Assembly (NCBI GenBank): GCA_002315915.1
Contig: DCIB01000007.1
Location: forward strand, 478 to 59,275
Origin: Caryophanales bacterium UBA1737
Lineage (GTDB): Bacteria; Bacillota_I; Bacilli_A; ML615J-28; CAG-313
Length of the DNA: 58,798 nucleotides
Direction of reading: 5' to 3'
In this document: piece after piece, positions 26,445 through 35,891 of the stretch
Position numbering within the stretch: position 1 is the stretch's first letter
Layout: each line of letters begins with the position of its first letter
The notes under the pieces: model-generated
Told to the model about the DNA's origin: nothing
Database searches by the model: none
What the model saw: only the letters and a program-made list of their open reading frames with translations
Program-made: the position numbers and the translations under genes

Positions 26445-27167
26445 ATGGCTAATTATCCAACACCTCATATAGAAGTTAAAGAATTAGGTATTATTGCTGA
26501 TACAGTATTAATGCCTGGTGATCCATTAAGAGCTAAATTTATTGCTGAAAACTTACTTGAAGATGTACATGAATTTAACCATGTACGTGGTATGCTTGGT
26601 TTTACTGGTACTTATAAAGGTAAAAAAATATCTGTAATGGGTTCTGGTATGGGAATGCCTTCAATTGGTATTTATTCTTATGAATTATTTAATTTCTATG
26701 ATGTAAAAAGAATTATAAGAATAGGATCTGCAGGAGCATATGATGCAGCATGTAAAGTATTCGATGTAGTAGTTGCAAAAGATGCATATTCTGAATCTAA
26801 TTTTGCATATTGTCAAAATGGCGATACATCTAAATATATTGAATCAAGTAAAGATTTAACAAATACAATTTTAGATACTGCAAAAGAACTTAATATGAAT
26901 GTTCATTATGGAACAATACATTCATCAGATGTATTCTATGGAACAGATGCTGATTTATGGAAAAAATTAAATAAAGAAAAAGGATGTTTAGCAGTTGAAA
27001 TGGAAAGTTTTGCATTATTCCATAACGCAAAAGTATCTAATAAAGAAGCTGCATGTATCCTAACTATTTCTGATTCATTTATTTCACATGAAGTAACAAC
27101 TTCAGAAGAAAGACAAACATCATTTTTAAATATGATGCGTTTAGCACTAGAATCTGCAATAAAATAA
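26445..27167 (+). CDS. deoD: purine nucleoside phosphorylase, DeoD type
   Basis: The 240-residue enzyme phosphorolyses purine (deoxy)nucleosides to base and pentose 1-phosphate. Features of the hexameric DeoD family are TPHIEVK, MPGDPLRAKFIAENLL, GSGMGMPSIGIYSYELF, and VEMESFALF. It ends the ileS operon with a strong terminator. Freed hypoxanthine or guanine could feed the hpt product encoded at 3.5 kb, and deoxyribose phosphate the neighbouring aldolase. Confidence 0.95.
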   Translation: MANYPTPHIEVKELGIIADTVLMPGDPLRAKFIAENLLEDVHEFNHVRGMLGFTGTYKGKKISVMGSGMGMPSIGIYSYELFNFYDVKRIIRIGSAGAYDAACKVFDVVVAKDAYSESNFAYCQNGDTSKYIESSKDLTNTILDTAKELNMNVHYGTIHSSDVFYGTDADLWKKLNKEKGCLAVEMESFALFHNAKVSNKEAACILTISDSFISHEVTTSEERQTSFLNMMRLALESAIK

Positions 27168-27205
27168 AAAGTCTTTATTTGATACAACTTTCTTATAAAT
27201 AACTT

Positions 27206-27247
27206 AAAAAGAGTTATCCAAACCTTATTTTATGGATAACTCTTTTT
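27206..27247 (+). terminator. intrinsic terminator of the yggS-deoD operon
   Basis: A perfect 15-bp stem (AAAAAGAGTTATCCA, 27206-27220; complement 27233-27247) with a 12-base loop ends in a T-run. Confidence 0.9.
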
Positions 27248-27296
27248 ATATTGTACAAATATAAAAAATTATTAAAAAATAATCTAAATAGCCGAT

Positions 27297-27325
27297 TTGA
27301 CAAATATTATTTATTGAATTATAAT
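27297..27325 (+). promoter_or_regulatory. consensus sigma-70-type promoter for the ssb-like gene
   Basis: TTGACA (27297-27302), a 17-base spacer and TATAAT (27320-27325) lie 34 bases before the start codon. Confidence 0.85.
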
Positions 27326-27359
27326 TCTAATACATAAATGAAAGGGGATATTAAAATTT

Positions 27360-27722
27360 ATGTATAATAGTATATTTGTTATCGGTCGATTAACAGAAGA
27401 TCCACGCTTAAATACTTATGAAGATCAATATTCAGTATGTAGCATTACTCTTGCAGTTAATAGACCATTTAAAAATTCAGAAGGAGACGTCGATTGTGAC
27501 TTTATCCGTATTTCACTTTGGGACTCTTATGCAAAAACTACTTATGAGTTTTGTCATAAAGGCGATATAGTAGGCGTTAGGGGACGCTTACAAAACAGAG
27601 TACAAGAATTAAATGTTTCATCTCCAGATGGTGAACAAAAGAAAAGAATTTATTCTAACGAAGTAATTGGTGAAAGAATTATTTTCATTGATACTAAAAA
27701 ACGAAAAGAAGTAGTTGAATAA
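27360..27722 (+). CDS. single-stranded DNA-binding protein-like, without acidic tail
   Basis: The 120-residue protein is almost only an OB fold: NSIFVIGRLTEDPRL at the start, CSITLAVNRPFK, DFIRISLWDSYAKT, and GDIVGVRGRLQ. It lacks the disordered linker and the acidic DDDIPF-type C-terminal tip through which bacterial SSB recruits partners; it ends KKRKEVVE. It is therefore likely a secondary SSB, perhaps for competence or stress, with the main ssb elsewhere. It has its own consensus promoter and a terminator, so it is expressed alone. Confidence 0.85.
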   Translation: MYNSIFVIGRLTEDPRLNTYEDQYSVCSITLAVNRPFKNSEGDVDCDFIRISLWDSYAKTTYEFCHKGDIVGVRGRLQNRVQELNVSSPDGEQKKRIYSNEVIGERIIFIDTKKRKEVVE

Positions 27723-27760
27723 GAGTCGTTTATTTCTTTTATTTTTCTTTTCTCTATTTT

Positions 27761-27793
27761 AAAAAGTTCAAATAAAATATTTGAACTTTTTTT
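27761..27793 (+). terminator. intrinsic terminator of the ssb-like gene
   Basis: A 13-bp stem (AAAAAGTTCAAAT, 27761-27773; complement 27779-27791) with a 5-base loop runs into further T residues. Confidence 0.88.
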
Positions 27794-27863
27794 AATTTTA
27801 ATAAACTATTTTTTATATAAATATGATAAAATATATTTATGAATAATTAAGGAGTAAACATTT

Positions 27864-29168
27864 ATGAGAACTGTTGATTTAATTATTAAAAAAAGAAATG
27901 GTTATTCATTAACAAAAGAAGAAATTAATTATTTAATAAATGGAATTGTAAATAAAGAAATACCAGATTATCAAACATCAGCATTCTTAATGGCTGTAGT
28001 ATTTAATGGTATGAAGCCTTTAGAATTATTAGATTTTACTAATGCTATGTTACATTCTGGAGAAGTTGTTGATTTATCAGCGATTATTGGTGTTAAATGT
28101 GATAAGCATTCAACAGGTGGTGTTGGCGATAAAACAAGTTTAGTTGTAGCCCCATTAGCTGCTGCATGCGGAGTTAAAATGGCTAAAATGAGTGGTAGAG
28201 GTTTAGGCCATACAGGTGGAACTTTAGATAAAATTGAATCTATTCCCGGTGTAACTATTAATATTTCCAAAGATGATTTCTTTAAACAAGTAAATGATAT
28301 AGGACTTGCTATAATAGGCCAAACAAAAGATATTACTCCGGCTGATAAAATATTATATTCATTAAGAGATGTAACAGGAACTATTGAATCAATTCCTTTA
28401 ATCGCATCAAGTATTATGTCCAAAAAACTAGCATCTGGTGCTGATAATATTGTGTTAGATGTAAAGGTAGGAAGTGGAGCTTTTATGAAAGATGTAGAAA
28501 CTGCTACATCTTTAGCCGAAACTATGGTTAAAATAGGATCACTTGCTGGTAAAAAAACAGTAGCTACATTAACTGATATGGAAGAACCTCTTGGATGTGC
28601 AATAGGTAATTCATTAGAAGTTATAGAAGCAATAGAAACCCTAAAAGGTAATGGTCCTAAAGATTTTACAGATTTATGTATAAGTCTAACTGAAGAAATA
28701 TTACTTGTTACAGAAATATGTAATACTATAGAAGATGCTCATAATAAAACACTTGAAGTATTAAATAATTTACAAGGATTAGAAAAATTAAGACAAATGA
28801 TTAAATATCAAAAAGGAAATGATAAAGTAATTGATGATTATAATCTATTTGTTAAATGTAATGAAATAATTGATGTTAAATATAGTGGTGATACATCTTA
28901 TGTAAAACATATTGATGCTTTAAAAATAGGTGAATCTGCAATGCTATTAGGAGCAGGTCGTGCTAAAAAAGAAGATAATGTAGATCCATCAGTTGGTATA
29001 GTATTATGTAAAAAAGTAGGCGATAAAATATCTAATAATGATGTTATCGCAAAAGTATATACTAATGGATTAAATACTTATGAATCTATTAACTTAATTA
29101 ATGAAGCATATTCTTATTCAAAAGAATTTGTAAATCCAATTAAAAAAATAATTAAAGTAGTAAGATAA
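27864..29168 (+). CDS. pdp: pyrimidine-nucleoside (thymidine) phosphorylase
   Basis: The 434-residue enzyme converts thymidine, deoxyuridine or uridine plus phosphate to base and sugar phosphate. Hallmarks are KCDKHSTGGVGDKTSL and KMSGRGLGHTGGTLDK, which hold phosphate and pyrimidine. Gram-positive members usually accept both uridine and thymidine, so pdp is preferred over deoA. An AAGGAG site precedes the start. It heads a run of same-strand genes for thymidylate and peptide metabolism. Confidence 0.92.
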   Translation: MRTVDLIIKKRNGYSLTKEEINYLINGIVNKEIPDYQTSAFLMAVVFNGMKPLELLDFTNAMLHSGEVVDLSAIIGVKCDKHSTGGVGDKTSLVVAPLAAACGVKMAKMSGRGLGHTGGTLDKIESIPGVTINISKDDFFKQVNDIGLAIIGQTKDITPADKILYSLRDVTGTIESIPLIASSIMSKKLASGADNIVLDVKVGSGAFMKDVETATSLAETMVKIGSLAGKKTVATLTDMEEPLGCAIGNSLEVIEAIETLKGNGPKDFTDLCISLTEEILLVTEICNTIEDAHNKTLEVLNNLQGLEKLRQMIKYQKGNDKVIDDYNLFVKCNEIIDVKYSGDTSYVKHIDALKIGESAMLLGAGRAKKEDNVDPSVGIVLCKKVGDKISNNDVIAKVYTNGLNTYESINLINEAYSYSKEFVNPIKKIIKVVR

Positions 29169-29189
29169 AGAAATCTATAAGATTTCTTT
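29167..29189 (+). terminator. possible attenuating hairpin between pdp and pepT
   Basis: A 10-bp stem (AAAGAAATCT, 29167-29176; complement 29180-29189) with a 3-base loop begins within the pdp stop codon and is followed by a T-rich but interrupted run. It may reduce rather than block read-through. Confidence 0.5.
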
Positions 29190-29210
29190 ACTTATTTTTA
29201 GGAGAATTAT

Positions 29211-30425
29211 ATGGAAAAAGAACAAATAATCAAAAGATTTTTAAAATATGTATCATTTGATACACAATCAAATGAATATACACATACTCATCCATCAACA
29301 TTAAAACAAAAAGATTTAGGAAAATACTTAGTTAATGAATTAAAAGATTTAGGCATAGATAATGCTTATATGGATGAATATGGATATGTTTATGCAACAC
29401 TTCATGGAGATAAATCCTTAAAACCACTTGGTTTAATCGCCCATATGGATACTTCACCTGATGCATCAGGTAAAGATATAAAACCAACTGTTGTTGATAA
29501 TTATGATGGAAGTACTATTAAATTAAATGATCATATGGAATTAAATACAAATCAATTTGATTGTTTAACTAAATCTATTGGTCATACAATTATTCATACA
29601 GATGGATCAACACTACTTGGTGCTGATGATAAAGCAGGTATTGCAGTTATAATGACTCTTTTAGATGATATTATTTCAAATAACTTAAATCATCCAACTC
29701 TTCTTATAACATTTACTCCTGATGAAGAAATAGGAGAAGGTGCAGATAATTTTAACTATGATTATTATAAAAATGAAAACTGTATCTTAGCTTATACCTT
29801 AGATGGAGGAAGCCCTGATTATTATAACTATGAAAACTTTAATGCATGTAAAGCTGTAGTAAAAGTAATAGGTAAAAGTATTCATCCAGGTGATGCATAT
29901 CATAATATGATCAATTCTCAAACTGTTGCAATGAAATTTCATAATATGTTACCATCTAATATGATTCCAGAAGAAACTAAAGGTTATGAAGGATTTAATC
30001 ATTTAACATCTATTAATGGAACATGTGAAGAAACAACACTTGAATATATTATAAGAAATCATGATATTAATAAATTTAATAATCAAAAAGAATTATTTAA
30101 AAATATTGAAAAAGAAATGAATAATGAATATGGTTATAATATTATTAATGTTACATTAACTGATCAATATCAAAACATGAAAGAATTAATTAATGAACAT
30201 TTTGAAGTAATTGATTTAATTAATAAAGCTAATAAAGCATTAAACTTAACATGTGTACCAGAACCTATTCGTGGTGGCACAGATGGTGCTCGTCTAACAT
30301 ATGGAGGAATATATACTCCTAATTTAGGAAATGGTTGTCATAATTGTCATGGTCCATATGAATATATGGATGTAGATGAAGCATGTCAAATGCTTCATGT
30401 ACTAAAAGAATTAATAAAAGAGTAA
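29211..30425 (+). CDS. pepT: peptidase T (tripeptide aminopeptidase)
   Basis: The 404-residue zinc aminopeptidase removes N-terminal residues from tripeptides in the cytoplasm. M20-family metal and catalytic motifs are LIAHMDTSPDASG, LLGADDKAGIA, TPDEEIGEGADNF, and near the end GGTDGARLTYGG and HNCHGPYEYM. Length and motif order fit PepT. The gene follows pdp by about 40 bases and precedes dut by four. Confidence 0.95.
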   Translation: MEKEQIIKRFLKYVSFDTQSNEYTHTHPSTLKQKDLGKYLVNELKDLGIDNAYMDEYGYVYATLHGDKSLKPLGLIAHMDTSPDASGKDIKPTVVDNYDGSTIKLNDHMELNTNQFDCLTKSIGHTIIHTDGSTLLGADDKAGIAVIMTLLDDIISNNLNHPTLLITFTPDEEIGEGADNFNYDYYKNENCILAYTLDGGSPDYYNYENFNACKAVVKVIGKSIHPGDAYHNMINSQTVAMKFHNMLPSNMIPEETKGYEGFNHLTSINGTCEETTLEYIIRNHDINKFNNQKELFKNIEKEMNNEYGYNIINVTLTDQYQNMKELINEHFEVIDLINKANKALNLTCVPEPIRGGTDGARLTYGGIYTPNLGNGCHNCHGPYEYMDVDEACQMLHVLKELIKE

Positions 30426-30429
30426 TTAA

Positions 30430-30939
30430 ATGAAAAAGATAGCTCAATTTGAAAAAGTATCTTTTGAAGAATTTGCCGCAAGATACTTAGAAAATAATTT
30501 AGATAATATAGAAATTATAAAAAAAATATATAATGATATAGAATTACCAGTAAGAAAAACTTTAGGCTCTGCTGGATATGACTTTTCATGTCCATATACA
30601 GTATGCATAAAAAAAGGTGAAAGTGTTGTTATACCAACTGGGATTAGATGTAAAATAGAAGAAGGATGGGTACTAAAAATTTATCCTAGAAGTTCTTTTG
30701 GATTTAAATATCATTTAGCTTTAGATAATACTGTAGGAATAATTGATTCTGATTATTATTATGCTGATAATGAAGGTCATATAATGATTAAAGTATCATC
30801 ATTAAATAATAATATAAGTGATATTATAATAAAGAAAAACGAATGTTTTGCTCAAGGAATATTCTTAGAATATGGTATTACTTATGATGATGAAGTTACT
30901 ACTAAAAGAAGCGGTGGAATAGGTAGTACATCTAAATAA
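30430..30939 (+). CDS. dut: dUTP diphosphatase (trimeric dUTPase family)
   Basis: The 169-residue protein has an N-terminal extension of about 40 residues and then the dUTPase motifs in order: SAGYDFSCP (I), PRSSFGFKY (II), LDNTVGIIDSDYY (III) and RSGGIGSTSK (V). It hydrolyses dUTP to dUMP, keeping uracil out of DNA and making the thymidylate precursor. Motif III has Val where many enzymes have Ala-Gly-Val-ID; this is conservative. The next genes are folD and the ThyX-like gene, which completes a thymidylate module. Confidence 0.88.
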   Translation: MKKIAQFEKVSFEEFAARYLENNLDNIEIIKKIYNDIELPVRKTLGSAGYDFSCPYTVCIKKGESVVIPTGIRCKIEEGWVLKIYPRSSFGFKYHLALDNTVGIIDSDYYYADNEGHIMIKVSSLNNNISDIIIKKNECFAQGIFLEYGITYDDEVTTKRSGGIGSTSK

Positions 30940-30960
30940 ATATAATAAGGAGAAGTATTA

Positions 30961-31764
30961 ATGATTATAAAAGATTATGTAGCAAATAAAAAAGAATTAC
31001 TAAAAGAAGAAATTTCATCATTTACTATAAAACCTAAACTAATAATTATTCAAGTTAATCATGATGAAGCATCTAATGCATATGTATCTGGAAAAAAGAA
31101 AGATTTAGACTATTTAGGTGCAAGATATGAACATATATTATTAGATGAAAATACTTCTCAAGAAGAATTATTTAAATTAATTGATAAATATAATTTAGAT
31201 AATGATACAGATGGTATATTAGTACAAATGCCACTACCAAAACAAATTAATGAAGAAGAAGTAAAACTTAGGATCAATCCTATTAAAGATTGTGATGGTT
31301 TTAATATTAATTCATCTATTAATCCTTGTACTCCACAAGGTATAATTACTCTACTTGAAGATATGAATTATGATTTCACATCTAAAATAGCATGTATTAT
31401 AGGTAGAAGTAATATTGTAGGAAAACCAATGCAAAAATTATTACTTGAAAAAAATTGTACAACTATTATGATGCATTCAAAAACGCTTTTTGAACAAAAA
31501 AAGAGTCTTTTAAAACTTGCAGATTTAATAGTTGTATGTACAGGTCATAAATATACACTTGATTCAAGTTATGAATTAAAAAAATCATGTTATATAATAG
31601 ATGTTGGAATTAATAGAATTGATGGTGTATTATATGGCGATTGTGAGCCTAATTTAGATGTAGCATTTCAAACACCTGTTCCAGGTGGTGTAGGACTTCT
31701 AACAAGACTTGCGTTAAGCGTTAATTTAATAAAGTGTTATAAAAATAATCGAGGTATAAAATAA
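30961..31764 (+). CDS. folD: methylenetetrahydrofolate dehydrogenase/cyclohydrolase
   Basis: The 267-residue bifunctional enzyme interconverts 5,10-methylene-THF and 10-formyl-THF with NADP. Motifs are AYVSGKKKDLDYLG (catalytic Lys), DGILVQMPLPKQI, KDCDGFN, PCTPQG, IIGRSNIVGKPM and PVPGGVGLLTRLAL. It starts after a GGAGA site and its stop overlaps the start of the next gene by one base. Position next to dut and a ThyX-like protein suggests it supplies methylene-THF for dTMP synthesis. Confidence 0.95.
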   Translation: MIIKDYVANKKELLKEEISSFTIKPKLIIIQVNHDEASNAYVSGKKKDLDYLGARYEHILLDENTSQEELFKLIDKYNLDNDTDGILVQMPLPKQINEEEVKLRINPIKDCDGFNINSSINPCTPQGIITLLEDMNYDFTSKIACIIGRSNIVGKPMQKLLLEKNCTTIMMHSKTLFEQKKSLLKLADLIVVCTGHKYTLDSSYELKKSCYIIDVGINRIDGVLYGDCEPNLDVAFQTPVPGGVGLLTRLALSVNLIKCYKNNRGIK

Positions 31765-32357
31765 TGGAATTCAAAATAGAAAATGCATGTGTATATGGAC
31801 TTGACAAATCTTTAAAAGCATCAGGTAATCCTATGCGTACTATTATCGATAATTCAACTGTTACAGATAAAGATGTATCAAGAAGTATTAAACTAGGTAA
31901 TGCTGTACCTGGATCGGGACATGATAATTTCTTAAAAGGAATAATTGTACAATTTGATGTAACAGCACCACTATATTGGTGGAAACAAGCCCAAAGATAT
32001 CATTGGTTTGATTATGTATCAAGCCAATCAACAATGCATTGCTTATTAAAATTTAATGTAAAAGATCAATGTGTAAAAGATACTGATGAAAGAGTTATTA
32101 AAGTAATTGAAGAATTAGTAGAAAAATATAATGAATTAGAAGAAGATAATCCTACTAAAAAAACATTATGGAGAACAATTGTAGCATCCCTTCCTTGTGG
32201 ATTTTGTTTAGGAGCTACAATGACTACTAATTATCAAGAATTAAAAACTATGTATGCTCAAAGAAAGAATCATAAATTAACTGAATGGCATGTATTTTGT
32301 GATTTCTTAAAAACATTACCTAAGTTTTTAGAATTAACTGGCGTAGAAAATGAATAA
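31764..32357 (+). CDS. divergent ThyX-like flavin-dependent thymidylate synthase candidate
   Basis: The 197-residue protein has the general ThyX layout. GHDNFLKGIIVQFDVTAP (52-69) matches the 'EH...F.I' lead-in; QRYHWFDYVSSQSTMH (77-92) sits where ThyX has its RHRxxSxNExSxRY signature; and TNYQELKTMYAQRKNHKLTEW near the end parallels the 'NLR.L.HF..LR....AQ.EIR' segment (shown here in part). The signature is not canonical: R-Y-H replaces R-H-R and the Arg after Asn is Gln. ThyX makes dTMP from dUMP using FAD, NADPH and methylene-THF. Being flanked by dut and folD strongly supports the role. Activity is unproven, and the family may be phage-derived. Confidence 0.6.
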   Translation: MEFKIENACVYGLDKSLKASGNPMRTIIDNSTVTDKDVSRSIKLGNAVPGSGHDNFLKGIIVQFDVTAPLYWWKQAQRYHWFDYVSSQSTMHCLLKFNVKDQCVKDTDERVIKVIEELVEKYNELEEDNPTKKTLWRTIVASLPCGFCLGATMTTNYQELKTMYAQRKNHKLTEWHVFCDFLKTLPKFLELTGVENE

Positions 32358-32670
32358 TTTATATTTTTTAGAAAATGTTGGACCAACTTATGAAAAAGGT
32401 TGGTTTCTAACAATGGGTATATTAATATTTATATTAATAGTACCTTGGATATTTATTATATTTAGATATTGGATATTTAGAAAACTTAGAATTCGTTTTA
32501 TTTTAGAAGATGATTTGGAATTAAAACCAATTTATTTAAAAAATAAATCTAAAATAGAAATACCTTATAAAGAATATACTTGGTATATGGATAAAGAATT
32601 AACTGTTTTATACCAAGATATGTTAATGCCTGATTATAATATAAAATTATATGGAAAGAAGAATAAATAA
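32350..32670 (+). CDS. small single-pass membrane protein
   Basis: The 106-residue protein has one long hydrophobic segment (about 19-42) followed by a basic stretch (RYWIFRKLRIR) and a charged cytoplasmic tail. No family is recognised. It overlaps the ThyX-like gene by eight bases and the aminotransferase gene by one base, so it is translated with both. Why a membrane protein is placed between them is unclear. Confidence 0.65.
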   Translation: MNNLYFLENVGPTYEKGWFLTMGILIFILIVPWIFIIFRYWIFRKLRIRFILEDDLELKPIYLKNKSKIEIPYKEYTWYMDKELTVLYQDMLMPDYNIKLYGKKNK

Positions 32671-33902
32671 TGAATAATTTTATAGCATCAAACAGAACTG
32701 ATATCCATACATCTGAAAATGTATTAGGTATAGCAAATGAAGCAAGACTTGCTAAAAAAAATAATCCCTTAGTTATTAATGCAACAACAGGTTCTTATTA
32801 TGATGAAGATGGTAGTTTACATTTATTTAATAGTGTAAAAGAAGCATTTAAGAATGTTTCTTTTAATGATGAATTATCATATGCTCCTGTACCAGGACCA
32901 ACATCTTATAATGATTCAATAGTTCCATGGATATTAGGTGATGATAATTTAAAACATTATAGCTCTTATCATATATCAAGCGTCGCAACAATGGGTGGAT
33001 CAGGTGCTATATCAATGGCATTAACTAATTATGCTGATATTGGATCTACTGTATTACTTCCCTCATATGCATGGCCTGCATACAAACAAATAATTATTAA
33101 TGCTAATTTAAAACCCGTTACATATGATTTATTTGATGATAACTATAATTTTAATGCAGCATCAATAAAAGAAAAACTATTATCTATTAAAGAACAAACA
33201 CATACAGTAATTATTATTAATGATCCATGTCATAATCCAACAGGATATTCTATGAGTAATAATGATTATTGTAATCTAGTTAAAGAATTAAATTCCATAG
33301 ATATTCCTAATTATGTAACTATATTAATGGATGTAGCATATTTAGATTTTGAACCATCATTTGGTGCATTAACACGTCTAAATTTCTTAGAATTACAAAA
33401 CTTAAATGATCATTATCATTTTATGTTTGCAGCATCATTATCTAAAACATTAGGTATTTATGGATTAAGACTTGGTGCTTTAATAGACTGTGCTAAATCA
33501 GAAGAAGAAGCAAATGATTTTATTGAAAAAGCTAAATTTTTTGCAAGAAGTACATGGAGTAATCCTAATCATTTTGCCTGTGATATAGTAGCTAATAATT
33601 TAAATACTATAGAAAAAAGAAATAGTTTCAAAGAAGAAATTAAAGCAGTAGCTTATAATTTAATAAAACGAGGAGTTGCTTTAACTAGTATATTAAAAGA
33701 TGCTAACATTCCTTTTATCTCATATAAAGGAGGATTCTTTGTATATTTAGTTAATCCAGTAGAAGATTTAATTAATAAATTAATTAAAGAAAATATTTAT
33801 GCTATTCAAATGGGAGATGGAGTTCGATTTGCTATATCATCAATATCATTTGAAGAAGCAATTAGATTAGGTGAAACTTTAGTTAAAATTTATAATAATT
33901 AA
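32670..33902 (+). CDS. class I/II pyridoxal phosphate aminotransferase
   Basis: The 410-residue protein has the fold-type I pattern: GGSGAISMAL for cofactor phosphate, NDPCHNPTGYSM, MDVAYLDF, and the Schiff-base Lys in AASLSKTLGIYGLRLGALI. The family covers aspartate and aromatic amino-acid aminotransferases; the amino acid used cannot be read here. It shares the ATGAATAA-type overlap with the membrane protein before it. The pullulanase gene follows after 21 bases. Confidence 0.85.
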   Translation: MNNFIASNRTDIHTSENVLGIANEARLAKKNNPLVINATTGSYYDEDGSLHLFNSVKEAFKNVSFNDELSYAPVPGPTSYNDSIVPWILGDDNLKHYSSYHISSVATMGGSGAISMALTNYADIGSTVLLPSYAWPAYKQIIINANLKPVTYDLFDDNYNFNAASIKEKLLSIKEQTHTVIIINDPCHNPTGYSMSNNDYCNLVKELNSIDIPNYVTILMDVAYLDFEPSFGALTRLNFLELQNLNDHYHFMFAASLSKTLGIYGLRLGALIDCAKSEEEANDFIEKAKFFARSTWSNPNHFACDIVANNLNTIEKRNSFKEEIKAVAYNLIKRGVALTSILKDANIPFISYKGGFFVYLVNPVEDLINKLIKENIYAIQMGDGVRFAISSISFEEAIRLGETLVKIYNN

Positions 33903-33923
33903 TTATTAATGAAAGGAGTAAAT

Positions 33924-35891
33924 ATGAAAGCTTATATTGATGAATTAAACAAGATTAAATTATTTATTAATTTAGATATAGTAGTAAATGATATAAAAGT
34001 AATATCAAAAACAAATATATTTACTCCTTCTAATAAAAATATTGAAAGAGATAATTTTGAACAAATTATCTCTTTATATTTTGATGAATATTTACCTCTT
34101 AATATAGATTTAAATGTTTTAATTAATGATACTATTAGTATTTCATGTTTACTTGGATATGTTACTAAAACTCCAATTTTTAATGAAATATATTATACTG
34201 ATTTAGAATTAGGTGCTATATATTCAAAAGAAAAAACAATATTTAGAGTATTTACACCTGTTGCAAAAGAATTAATACTTGTTTTAGATGATAAAAAATA
34301 TCCTATGCATATGATTGATAATTCATGTTATGAATTATCAATCAATAAAGATGTTTTAAATAAACAATATTATTATTTAGTAAGAGTAAACGATACATTT
34401 AAAAAGTGTATTGATCCATATTCTTTTGGAGTTACTAATAATGCAACTTCATCAATAGTACTTGATTATCCTAATAATATAGAAAAAGTAAATATTAAAA
34501 GTAATAAATTAATTTACGAAGCAAGTATTCGTGATTTAACTTCATATTATTATGAAGGAACATATTTAGATATGTTTAATCATCCGAAAATCATTAATCA
34601 TTTAAAAGATTTAAATATAAGTCATATAGAATTCTTACCAACATACAACTTTGGTGGAGTAGACGAAACAAACTATCAAACTTATAACTGGGGTTATAAT
34701 CCTGTATCATATTTTTCTGTATCTAATTATCTAGCAAATAAAAAAGGATTAGGAACAATTACTCGTTTAGAATTAATTAATACTATAAATAAACTTCATA
34801 AAGAAAATATTGGTGTTATATTTGATGTAGTATATAATCATGTTTATGAAACAGATAATTTTGCATATGAAATACTAGTTCCAGGATATTCATATTTTTA
34901 TCATATGAATTCTGAATTATATAATGCATCTTGGTGTGGTAATGATTTAAATACTACTCATAAAATGATAAGAAAATTAATTATAGATAATATGATTTAT
35001 CTAATTAAAGTATTTAATATAGATGGATTTAGATTTGATTTAATGGGTAATATTGATTCATCATTAATAGAAGAAGCAAAAGAAAAAGTATTAAGTATAA
35101 AAAAAGATGTCTTATTCTTTGGTGAAGGATGGGATATGAAATCATGTTTAAATGAAAAAGGCTTAATGCAATCTAATGCTTTACTTCATCCAGATATTGG
35201 TTTCTTTAATGATACATTTAGAAACACAATAAGAGGAAATGCTAGAAAAAATCAATTAGGATTCATTACTGATGCAAAAATATCTAAAGAAGATTTATTT
35301 AATATATTTACAGGATCATCAAATAAATATAACAATCCTTTACAATCTATTAATTATATAGAATGTCATGATAATTTAACTCTATGTGATTGCATAAAAT
35401 ATTTAAATAAAAATTCAACTAATTTAGAAATCATTGATAAAGTAAAACTAGGATTAGCATTTACAATATTATCTTTTGGAATACCATTTATATCTGGCGG
35501 TATGGAACTATTAAGATCAAAGAAAATGTGTGATAATTCATATAATAAAAGTGATTTTATAAATATGATTAATTGGTCTAATCTTAACTTGAAAAATGAT
35601 TTAACATCATTTATAAAAAATATAAATGATGTTAAAAAAGATATTTCATTATATGTATCAAATGATTATAAGTATATTCTAAATAATATTAAAACATTAG
35701 ATTATATTGAATCATTTAATGTTTTATTAGAAAATAAATATTTATTTATATTTAAAAATAATAATAATATAGAAAAAGTAAAACTATTTAATTATGAATG
35801 TATATTAAATGATAAAGTATTAACAAATAATAAAGATAATCTTTATGCATTAGCAAATATTGGTGTTTATATATTTGAATTAAAAAAATAA
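33924..35891 (+). CDS. pulA: type I pullulanase (GH13 alpha-glucan debranching enzyme)
   Basis: From the ATG at 33924 the protein has 655 residues; AAAGGAG lies just before it and inside the alternative upstream start at 33909. A CBM48-like segment (IFRVFTPVAKELILVLDD) precedes the GH13 barrel with YNWGYNP (pullulanase signature), FDVVYNHV, DGFRFDLMG (nucleophile Asp), LFFGEGWD (acid Glu) and IECHDN. It cleaves alpha-1,6 branches in glycogen or pullulan. No signal peptide is present, so it probably works on internal glycogen or imported maltodextrins. Confidence 0.92.
   Translation: MKAYIDELNKIKLFINLDIVVNDIKVISKTNIFTPSNKNIERDNFEQIISLYFDEYLPLNIDLNVLINDTISISCLLGYVTKTPIFNEIYYTDLELGAIYSKEKTIFRVFTPVAKELILVLDDKKYPMHMIDNSCYELSINKDVLNKQYYYLVRVNDTFKKCIDPYSFGVTNNATSSIVLDYPNNIEKVNIKSNKLIYEASIRDLTSYYYEGTYLDMFNHPKIINHLKDLNISHIEFLPTYNFGGVDETNYQTYNWGYNPVSYFSVSNYLANKKGLGTITRLELINTINKLHKENIGVIFDVVYNHVYETDNFAYEILVPGYSYFYHMNSELYNASWCGNDLNTTHKMIRKLIIDNMIYLIKVFNIDGFRFDLMGNIDSSLIEEAKEKVLSIKKDVLFFGEGWDMKSCLNEKGLMQSNALLHPDIGFFNDTFRNTIRGNARKNQLGFITDAKISKEDLFNIFTGSSNKYNNPLQSINYIECHDNLTLCDCIKYLNKNSTNLEIIDKVKLGLAFTILSFGIPFISGGMELLRSKKMCDNSYNKSDFINMINWSNLNLKNDLTSFIKNINDVKKDISLYVSNDYKYILNNIKTLDYIESFNVLLENKYLFIFKNNNNIEKVKLFNYECILNDKVLTNNKDNLYALANIGVYIFELKK

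Noticed and set aside
27723..27760. Missing SSB tail caused by a frameshift
   Set aside because: No frame downstream of the stop encodes a linker or a DDDIPF-like tip before the terminator.
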